DNA from: Lacisediminimonas profundi
GTDB taxonomy: Bacteria; Pseudomonadota; Gammaproteobacteria; Burkholderiales; Burkholderiaceae_D
Length of the DNA stretch: 64,000 bases
Direction of reading: 5' to 3'
Assembly: GCF_008831265.1 (NCBI RefSeq)
Contig: NZ_VTTH01000003.1
Coordinates: 124,001 to 188,000 of the forward strand
Part shown: positions 57,777 through 64,000 of the stretch, piece by piece
Layout: every line of letters begins with the position of its first letter
Position numbering within the stretch: the stretch's first letter is position 1
Notes under the pieces: model-generated
Databases searched by the model: none
Told to the model about the DNA's origin: nothing
The model's input: only the letters and a program-made list of their open reading frames with translations
Translations under genes and position numbers: made by a program

Positions 57777-59216
57777 ATGAACAAGCAATCTGAATCGCGT
57801 TCACCGCTGACGCTGCGGAGCTGGCTCGAGCGTCTGGCGCAGACCGACCGCCTGGTGGTGGCGCAGCCGGGGATGGAACTCAAGCACCAGATTGCTGCCA
57901 TCGGCAAGCGCATGGACACCAGCAAGGCCGTGCTGTTCCCGCAGCCGGGCGGGCATTCGATCCCGGTGGTCACCGGTTTCATGTCGCGGCGCGAATGGAT
58001 TGCCGAGGCGATGGGCGTGGACAACAGCGAACTGTTGCAGGCCTACCGCCATGCAGCTGAAAATCCCCTTCCCTGGCAGGAAGTGCCGGCTGGCTCGGCG
58101 CCTTGCCAGGCAGTCGTGCACCGCGAAGTCGACATGCGCACGCTGCTCCCCATTCCGACCCACAGCGAGCATGACAGCGGGCCCTACATCACCGCCGGCC
58201 TGATCATCGCGCGCAACCCCGATACGGGCGTGCAGAACGTCTCGATCATCCGCATCCAGGTAAATTCGAAGGACCGGATGGCGGTGCTGATGCTGCCGCG
58301 CCATACCTGGGCCTTCTACCAGGCCTCGGTAAAGAAAGGCGAGCCGCTGCCGGTGGCTGTGGTGATCGGCGTCGATCCGCTGACCTTGCTGGCGTCGCAG
58401 GCGATTGTCCCGATCAATCATGACGAACTGGAGATCGCCGGTGCGCTGCACGGTACACCGTTGCGGGTGACCAAATGCCTGACCAGCGAGCTGCGGGTAC
58501 CGGCCGATGCGGAAATCGTGATCGAGGGCCGGATCCTGATCGACGAACGCGAGATGGAGGGACCTTTCGGCGAGTTTCCCAAGTATTACAGCTCGGCCGA
58601 GAAGCGCGAGGTGATCCAGGTCGATGCCGTCACCCACCGGAAGGACCCGATCTACCACACGATCGTGCCGGCCGAGATGGAGCACCTGCTGATGGGCGCG
58701 ATCCCGCGCGAGGCCACGCTGCTGGCACATCTGCAGCGCAGCTTCCCGGGCGTGCAGGATGTGCACCTGTCAGTCGGTGGCACTTGCCGCTATCACCTCT
58801 ACGTCAAGCTGCGCAAGCAGCGCGAAGGCGAGCCGAAGAACGTGATACTCGGCGCCTTTGCCGGGCATTACGACGTCAAGCATGTGGTTGTGGTGGACGA
58901 GGACGTCGACGTGCATGATCCGAAGCAGGTCGAATGGGCGATCGCCACCCGCTTCCAGGCCGACCGCGACCTGGTTGTCATTTCCGGCGCCCAGGGATCC
59001 ATACTGGATCCGTCCACCACCGTGGCATTCGCCGGCGAGGAAATTCCCCAGGAAATGCAGGGCATCAGCGCCAAGATGGGCCTGGATGCGACCCGGCCGG
59101 TAAGGTACGAGGGCCATGTCTTCACCAAGGTGCACGTACCCGGCGAAGACCGGGATCCGGCGCAGTACCTGCAGGGACCTGCCACTGCCGAGACGCGCAA
59201 ATTGTTCGCCGAATGA
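57777..59216 (+). CDS. UbiD family (prenylated-FMN) decarboxylase
   Basis: ATG 57777 follows GAGGAAAA and gives 479 residues (MNKQSESRSPLTLRSWLERL). The active-site segment EMEGPFGEFPKYYS with the Glu-Arg-Glu network of UbiD enzymes is clear; the upstream HDSGPYITAGLIIARNPDTG and NVSIIRIQ form the cofactor pocket. These enzymes reversibly decarboxylate aromatic or alpha,beta-unsaturated acids with prenylated FMN, which UbiX makes (not in the window). The length is close to UbiD/phenolic-acid types. It heads a cluster with a binding protein and a CYP199-like P450 system, so an aromatic acid substrate is likely. Confidence 0.93.
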   Translation: MNKQSESRSPLTLRSWLERLAQTDRLVVAQPGMELKHQIAAIGKRMDTSKAVLFPQPGGHSIPVVTGFMSRREWIAEAMGVDNSELLQAYRHAAENPLPWQEVPAGSAPCQAVVHREVDMRTLLPIPTHSEHDSGPYITAGLIIARNPDTGVQNVSIIRIQVNSKDRMAVLMLPRHTWAFYQASVKKGEPLPVAVVIGVDPLTLLASQAIVPINHDELEIAGALHGTPLRVTKCLTSELRVPADAEIVIEGRILIDEREMEGPFGEFPKYYSSAEKREVIQVDAVTHRKDPIYHTIVPAEMEHLLMGAIPREATLLAHLQRSFPGVQDVHLSVGGTCRYHLYVKLRKQREGEPKNVILGAFAGHYDVKHVVVVDEDVDVHDPKQVEWAIATRFQADRDLVVISGAQGSILDPSTTVAFAGEEIPQEMQGISAKMGLDATRPVRYEGHVFTKVHVPGEDRDPAQYLQGPATAETRKLFAE

Positions 59217-59256
59217 GCGATCACGAATACATACTAAAAACTACCAGGAGACATTG

Positions 59257-60327
59257 ATGACAACAACAGCACGTTCGGCTTCGTTTTTCAGATTGCGTCC
59301 GGCCTTGATGGCGGTTTCGCTTGCGGCTGCGCTGGGTGCGGCCATGCCAGGCGCGGCGGCTGCCTCCGAGCTGGTTGAAGTGCGGATCGGCACCAACGGC
59401 GTGGTCAGCGACGGGCCATTCTTCATTGCCAGCCGCAAGGGCTATTTTGCCGAGCAGGGGATCAAGGTGACCTTCGTCAAATTCGACGCGGGCCCCAAGA
59501 TGATTGCCCCACTGGGCACCGGCCAGCTGGATGTTGCTGCTGGCGCGATTTCGGCCGGGCTGTTCAATGCCGCAGCGCGCGGAATCAACATCAAGGTCGT
59601 GGCCGACAAGGGCTCGACGCCGCCCGGCTATGACTACCTTCCTATCCTGGTGCGCAAGGCGCTGGTCGATTCCGGCAAGGTGAAAAGTTTCAAGGACCTG
59701 AAAGGCATGAAGGTGGCCGAGGCCGGCAAGGGCGGTTCGCAGGGTTCCAAGCTGAACGAGGCGCTCAAGAGCGAGGGCCTGTCGTACAAGGATGTGCAGC
59801 ATGAGTTCATCAGCTATCCACAGCACGTGGCGGCACTCATGAACGGCGCAGTCGACGCTGCCATCACGACCGAACCCTCGGCGACGCAAGCGGTCGAACG
59901 CGGCGCGGCTGTGCGCATGTCGATGGACAAGATCTATCCTGACCAGGCCGTAGCAGCCTTGTTCTACGGCGGACAGTTCATTGCAAAATCGCCGGAGATT
60001 GCGAAGAAATTCATGATCGCCTACCTGAAGGGCACGAGGGTGTACAACGATGCGCTCAAGGACGGCAAGTTTGCCGGCCCTGCCGGCGAGGAAGTGATCC
60101 AGATTCTTGCGCAGGACAGCAATGTGAAGGATGTGGCGCTGTACAGGAAAATGACACCCAATGGAAATAATCCTGACGGCCGGGTGAACGAAGCCAGCAT
60201 GAAGAAAGACCTGCAGTTCTACAAGGACCAGGGCTTCCTGGAAGGCGCGATCACGGTCGAGCAGGTGGTCGACCACAGCTTCGTCAATGCAGCATTGAAA
60301 GAGCTCGGACCATACAAACGCAAGTGA
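59257..60327 (+). CDS. ABC transporter substrate-binding protein (NMT1/SsuA/TauA-like)
   Basis: ATG 59257 follows AGGAG and gives 356 residues with a signal peptide (ALMAVSLAAALGAAMPGAAA). The mature part, VRIGTNGVVSDGPFFIASRK and FDAGPKMIAPLGTGQLDVAA, matches the NMT1/nitrate-sulfonate-taurine-like binding proteins, which deliver sulfonates, aromatics or pyrimidine precursors to an ABC importer. No permease or ATPase is next to it, so it must use genes elsewhere. Its place after the UbiD gene suggests it captures an aromatic acid, which is inference. Confidence 0.9.
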   Translation: MTTTARSASFFRLRPALMAVSLAAALGAAMPGAAAASELVEVRIGTNGVVSDGPFFIASRKGYFAEQGIKVTFVKFDAGPKMIAPLGTGQLDVAAGAISAGLFNAAARGINIKVVADKGSTPPGYDYLPILVRKALVDSGKVKSFKDLKGMKVAEAGKGGSQGSKLNEALKSEGLSYKDVQHEFISYPQHVAALMNGAVDAAITTEPSATQAVERGAAVRMSMDKIYPDQAVAALFYGGQFIAKSPEIAKKFMIAYLKGTRVYNDALKDGKFAGPAGEEVIQILAQDSNVKDVALYRKMTPNGNNPDGRVNEASMKKDLQFYKDQGFLEGAITVEQVVDHSFVNAALKELGPYKRK

Positions 60328-60438
60328 CGAGGGGTTCGCGCGAACCGGCTGGCATGTGTTGCATGGCGTGATGTACAGCGGCGTCCTGCAGCAGGGCGCC
60401 GCGGAACGGCTGCGCAGGGCAAGCGCGGCAACAAGGAG

Positions 60439-61650
60439 ATGATGATGGCAGAAATGGATCCAGTCGCCGGAACGGCGCCGGTATCGGACCTCGACCCGTT
60501 TTCGGACGACTACATACGCAGTCCCTATCCCTTCCACCAGCAATTGCGGGAGGCAGGGCCGGTAGTGTTCCTTGACAAGTACAAGGTGCATGCGGTCGGT
60601 CGTTATGCGGAGGTGCGGGGGATACTGGAAGACGCGGCGACCTTCTGCTCCGGCGCCGGGGTTGGCCTCGCCAACTTCCACAAGGATCCGCCGTGGCGTG
60701 CGCCGAGCATGGTGCTGGAAACCGATCCGCCCGACCATACACGTAATCGCGCCGTGATCAGCCGCGCGGTGTCGCCGGCGGCGTTGCGGGCGCTGCGCGC
60801 CGGCTTCGAAGCCGAGGCCAACAGGCTGGTCGACAGCCTGCTCGACCGCGACAGCTTCGACGCCGTCAAGGACATGGGCGAACCGTTTCCCCTGAGGGTG
60901 TTTGCCGATGCCATCGGCCTGATGGAAGATAGCCGGCAGCATTTGATCGCCTATGGCAACATGGTTTTCAACGGCATGGGGCCGCGCAACAAGCTGTATG
61001 ACAATGCGATGGAAAATGCCGAAGAAGTCGCCGGCTGGGTGTGGAACGCCTGCCAGCGCAAGAACCTGTCGCCGGACGGGCTGGGCATTCGTATTTTCGA
61101 TGCGGTGGATGCTGGCATCCTGACCGACGAAGAGGGGGCGCGGCTGGTTCGTTCCTTCCTGTCGGCCGGCGTCGATACCACCGCCAATGCGATCGCCAAT
61201 GCGCTGTACTGCTTTGCCAGCAATCCGGATCAGTGGCAGGCGCTGCGCGCCAATCCCGATCTGTCACGAGCAGCCTTCGAGGAGATATTGCGCTTCGAGT
61301 CGCCGTTCCAGACTTTTTTCAGGACCACGACACGCGAGGTGGAGTTGGCGGGCGTCACCATCGGCGCCGACGAGAAGATCATGCTCTCGCTCGGATCCGC
61401 CAACCGCGATCCGCGCCAGTGGAGCGAGCCGGACCGTTTTGACATCAGCCGCAGCACTGCCGGCCATGTCGGTTTTGGCGCAGGCATTCACGGCTGCGTC
61501 GGTCAGATGATTGCCCGGCTCGAACTGGAAGTGGTGCTGCGCGCGCTGGCGACCCGAGTCGCGACCATCGAAATTACGGGCGAGCCGCGTCATCTGTTGC
61601 ACAATACGCTGCGCGGATTCGAATACTTGCCGGTACGACTGGGCAGTTGA
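60439..61650 (+). CDS. CYP199-like cytochrome P450
   Basis: The 403-residue P450 has the haem-Cys loop GFGAGIHGCVGQMIARLELE, the I-helix SAGVDTTANAI and ExxR in EEILRFESPFQTFFRTTTRE. The N-terminal half (DPFSDDYIRSPYPFHQQLRE, AGPVVFLDKYKVHAVGRYAE, TFCSGAGVGLANF) resembles CYP199A from Rhodopseudomonas, which O-demethylates or hydroxylates para-substituted benzoates. Its ferredoxin and reductase follow directly. ATG 60439 follows AAGGAG, but ATG 60442, 60445 or 60454 are also possible. Natural substrate unproven. Confidence 0.92.
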   Translation: MMMAEMDPVAGTAPVSDLDPFSDDYIRSPYPFHQQLREAGPVVFLDKYKVHAVGRYAEVRGILEDAATFCSGAGVGLANFHKDPPWRAPSMVLETDPPDHTRNRAVISRAVSPAALRALRAGFEAEANRLVDSLLDRDSFDAVKDMGEPFPLRVFADAIGLMEDSRQHLIAYGNMVFNGMGPRNKLYDNAMENAEEVAGWVWNACQRKNLSPDGLGIRIFDAVDAGILTDEEGARLVRSFLSAGVDTTANAIANALYCFASNPDQWQALRANPDLSRAAFEEILRFESPFQTFFRTTTREVELAGVTIGADEKIMLSLGSANRDPRQWSEPDRFDISRSTAGHVGFGAGIHGCVGQMIARLELEVVLRALATRVATIEITGEPRHLLHNTLRGFEYLPVRLGS

Positions 61651-61764
61651 TCCGCGCCGGCGGGTAGTCGGGGCAATGGGAGCAATCAACGTGCCGCGCT
61701 ATGCCGCCGCTACATTGATTGCTTCTTTTTTTTAACGTTCCAGAGATTCAAAGCGCATTACGAC

Positions 61765-62088
61765 ATGGCAAAAATTACCTATATCCAGTCCGAGGGCCAG
61801 CAGCATGTGCTGGAAGTGGCGAGCGGAACCACGCTGATGGCCGCGGCCGTCGCCAACGGCGTGCCGGGCATCGTTGCCGAATGCGGCGGTTCCGCCATGT
61901 GCGCAACCTGCCATATCTATGTCGATTCCGAATGGGAGTCGAAGCTGCCGCCGATGAATGCGGTCGAGGACGAGATGCTCGACTCGGTGGCCGACGAGCG
62001 GCGCACCAGCAGCCGCTTGTCCTGCCAGGTGACGGTCACGCCTGAACTGGACGGACTGGTGGTGCATCTGCCCGGGATCCAGTCATGA
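61765..62088 (+). CDS. [2Fe-2S] ferredoxin of the P450 system
   Basis: The 107-residue adrenodoxin/putidaredoxin-type ferredoxin has the cluster ligands in the C-x5-C-x2-C pattern (AECGGSAMCATCHIYV) and a fourth Cys in SRLSCQVTV. It carries electrons from the reductase to the P450. It starts 114 bp after the P450 gene and overlaps the reductase start by 4 bp. Confidence 0.95.
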   Translation: MAKITYIQSEGQQHVLEVASGTTLMAAAVANGVPGIVAECGGSAMCATCHIYVDSEWESKLPPMNAVEDEMLDSVADERRTSSRLSCQVTVTPELDGLVVHLPGIQS

Positions 62089-63320
62089 GTGCGGGGACAG
62101 TCATCATTGCCGGCGCCGGACAGTCAGGCGCCCAGGCCGCAGTGTCCTTGCGGCAGGAAGGCTTCGAAGGGCGGATCGTCCTGATCGGGGACGAGCCGTC
62201 CCTGCCTTACCAGCGTCCGCCGCTGTCCAAGGCCTACCTGGCCGGGAAGGTGGAAGAGCCGGGTTTGCTGCTGCGCGCGGAAAAAGTGTACGCCGACCAG
62301 CGCGTCGAGTTGATGCTCGGCCAGCGCATCGAGGCGATCGACCGTGCCAATCACAGCATCCGCCTGGCTTCCGGCGCGACGATCGAATACAGCCATCTGG
62401 TGCTCGCGCTTGGCGCGCGCAATCGGCCCTTGCCGGTGGCCGGCGCCGAGCTCAAGGGGGTGTGCTATCTGCGCACGCTGGCCGAGGCGCGCAGCCTGCG
62501 CGAGCGGTTGGGCAGCATTTCCCGCGCGGTCGTGGTGGGCGGCGGATTCATCGGACTGGAGTTCGCGGCTGCTGCCCGCGCCCAGGGAATCGAGGTCACG
62601 GTGGTGGAAGCGGCTGCGCGGCCGATGTCGCGGGTCCTGAGCGAGCAGATGTCGGCTTACCTGAGCGCGAAGCACGAGGCCAATGGCGTGCGTATCGTCG
62701 TCAATCGCGCGGTCTGCCGCCTGCTCGGAGAGAACGGGCAACTGAGTGGCGTCGAACTCGACGACGGCACGGTGCTGGATGCGGACGTGGCCGTGATCGG
62801 TATCGGCGTCCTGCCGAACGTGGAACTGGCCGAGGCAGCGGGGCTGGCCGTGAACAATGGCATCGTGGTCGACGATCATCTGTTGACCAGCGACCCGGCG
62901 ATATCGGCCATCGGCGATTGCGCGGCCTTCCCGAGCAGCTTCGCCGGTGGAATGATACGACTGGAGTCAGTGCAGAATGCCGTTGACCAGGGCCGCCTGG
63001 TGGCGGCGCGCCTGGGCGGCAAGCCTGCTCCCTATGCCAGCGTTCCCTGGTTCTGGAGCGAGCAATACGATGTTCGCCTGCAGATGGCCGGCATTACCTC
63101 GTCACACAACCAGGCCGTGGTGCGTGGATCGGCGCAAGAAAACGCCTGGTCCGTTTTCTGTTTCCGCGATGGCGTATTCCTTGGCGCCGAGTCGGTGAAC
63201 CGCTCGCCCGACCACCTGGCGGTGCGCAAGCTGCTGGGCGCGGGCATTGCCATCACGCCCGAGCAGGCAGCCGATCCGGACTACGACCTGAAGCAGGCAG
63301 CTGCAGCAGCAGGGAAGTAG
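62085..63320 (+). CDS. FAD-dependent ferredoxin reductase of the P450 system
   Basis: The 411-residue reductase (putidaredoxin/palustrisredoxin reductase type) has the FAD motif IIAGAGQSGAQAAVSLRQEG with YQRPPLSKAYLAG, the NADH-binding VVVGGGFIGLEFAAAARAQG, and ISAIGDCAAFPS near the flavin. It oxidises NADH and reduces the ferredoxin. Its ATG overlaps the ferredoxin stop. The three genes form a complete class I P450 electron chain. Confidence 0.95.
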   Translation: MSAGTVIIAGAGQSGAQAAVSLRQEGFEGRIVLIGDEPSLPYQRPPLSKAYLAGKVEEPGLLLRAEKVYADQRVELMLGQRIEAIDRANHSIRLASGATIEYSHLVLALGARNRPLPVAGAELKGVCYLRTLAEARSLRERLGSISRAVVVGGGFIGLEFAAAARAQGIEVTVVEAAARPMSRVLSEQMSAYLSAKHEANGVRIVVNRAVCRLLGENGQLSGVELDDGTVLDADVAVIGIGVLPNVELAEAAGLAVNNGIVVDDHLLTSDPAISAIGDCAAFPSSFAGGMIRLESVQNAVDQGRLVAARLGGKPAPYASVPWFWSEQYDVRLQMAGITSSHNQAVVRGSAQENAWSVFCFRDGVFLGAESVNRSPDHLAVRKLLGAGIAITPEQAADPDYDLKQAAAAAGK

Positions 63321-63326
63321 GAACGC

Positions 63327-64000
63327 TCAGCCTGCTGGCCGCAGCACCGACCACGCCAGATTTGCTGCGGCCAGGTCTTCGATCCCGGTACCGACTGACT
63401 TGAACAGCGTGATCTCGGCCGCTTCCCGGCGGCCGGGATGGCGCCCGTGCACCAGGTCCGCCATTTCGGCCAGCACCGCGCTGCGCTGCAGGCGCCCGTT
63501 CTCCATGGGCTGGCGCAAGTCTCCCGCTTCGGCCAGTGCGCCAGCAAAGGTGTCCACGAACAGCGACGCCGCAGCCATCAGGTCGTCATCCGCTTCGCGC
63601 ATGTCAGGCTTGAATCCTCCCACCAGATCGACATGCGTGCCCGGGCTTATCCATTTGCGCTTCAGGAGTGGCGTCGTGCTGGTGGTGGCGGCGGTGATGA
63701 TATCCGCGCTGGCGGCTGCCTCTGCCAGGTCGGTGGCGACGTCCAGTTCGATATTCGCGGGCAAGCCCTGTTCGCGGATGGCAGCGGCGGTGGCCCGTGC
63801 CCGCTCGCCATTGCGGCCCCATACCAGCACCCGTTCAATCGGGCGTTGGGCGCAATGCGCCGGGGCCATGTAGCGCGCCAGCGAACCGGTGCCCACGACC
63901 AGCAAGGTCCTGCTGTCGGGCCGTGACAACCAGCGCGAGGCGAGGGCGGACGCCGCGGCGGTACGGCGCAGCGTCAGTTCCTCCCCGTCCAGCAGCGCCT
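63327..64000 (-). CDS. Ornithine cyclodeaminase/mu-crystallin family protein (5' end off window)
   Basis: The frame runs from the stop at 63327 to the right edge, and the N-terminus is missing; an internal ATG at 63929 is not the true start, because homology continues upstream (EELTLRRTAAASALASRWL). The NAD(P) motif is LLVVGTGSLARYMAPAH, then RVLVWGRNGERARA and the family segment DIITAATTSTTPLLKRKWIS. Relatives are ornithine cyclodeaminases, ketimine or pyrroline-2-carboxylate reductases. It converges on the ferredoxin reductase gene with a 6-bp gap; a link to the P450 cluster is not implied. Confidence 0.9.
   Translation of the reverse strand, partial: ALLDGEELTLRRTAAASALASRWLSRPDSRTLLVVGTGSLARYMAPAHCAQRPIERVLVWGRNGERARATAAAIREQGLPANIELDVATDLAEAAASADIITAATTSTTPLLKRKWISPGTHVDLVGGFKPDMREADDDLMAAASLFVDTFAGALAEAGDLRQPMENGRLQRSAVLAEMADLVHGRHPGRREAAEITLFKSVGTGIEDLAAANLAWSVLRPAG

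Overview
This GC-rich window (coding regions look roughly 60-65% GC by eye) comes from a betaproteobacterium of the order Burkholderiales, most likely Oxalobacteraceae (Herbaspirillum/Noviherbaspirillum/Herminiimonas-like). The main evidence is the gyrA-pheA-hisC-tyrA-aroA-cmk-rpsA-ihfB-lapA-lapB block followed by a heptose kinase and cysM, an ubiG-gph-ompA neighbourhood, a tmRNA tag reading ANDETHALAA, and a perfect CIRCE element in front of groES-groEL. The assignment rests on gene order and motifs only.

Layout. 1-5.3 kb: a ribosome-associated HPF/RaiA-type protein fused to a cold-shock domain (cut by the left edge), a diaminopimelate-dehydrogenase-like enzyme, a DUF3095 protein and katG. 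5.4-8.2 kb: an accessory stretch with a Fic protein that appears to be made from a leaderless, self-controlled transcript, a Doc-type toxin-antitoxin pair, and ssrA (tmRNA) with a second copy of its 3' end 164 bp away, as left by site-specific integration. 8.2-12.4 kb: a diiron/MBL-fold protein, the ubiG-gph operon and two OmpA-like paralogues. 12.6-28.4 kb: the long housekeeping run, with aromatic amino acid and histidine synthesis genes, cmk, rpsA, ihfB, LPS-assembly genes lapAB, ugd, the heptose-7-phosphate kinase, a ComEA-like protein and cysM. serC and hldD, which I recall from this block in relatives, are absent.

28.4-43.8 kb: a small HTH-like protein, DUF1415, an MFS transporter preceded by a 12-codon reading frame, the molybdate transporter modABC, a four-gene moxR-DUF58-tgpA-mltB operon, and on the other strand a histone-deacetylase-like enzyme, an acyl-CoA synthetase, the YlqF/RbgA GTPase and an enoyl-CoA hydratase.

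43.8-50.3 kb: the least explained part. Two very large proteins (889 and 996 residues) that I cannot place in a known family are distant paralogues of each other along much of their length. They lie in tandem, separated by 0.6 kb without a convincing gene. The first is preceded by four 13-bp tandem repeats and a hairpin. The second ends in an Asp/Ser-rich acidic tail followed by a basic segment. This is the best candidate for an undescribed system.

50.3-64 kb: groES-groEL, a marR-NodT-emrA-emrB multidrug efflux operon, and a catabolic cluster: UbiD-type decarboxylase, periplasmic binding protein, CYP199-like cytochrome P450, its [2Fe-2S] ferredoxin and FAD ferredoxin reductase, and a convergent ornithine-cyclodeaminase-like gene cut by the right edge. 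The P450, ferredoxin and reductase form a complete class I electron-transfer system that probably oxidises a para-substituted benzoate or similar aromatic acid; the UbiD protein could decarboxylate the product or a related acid.
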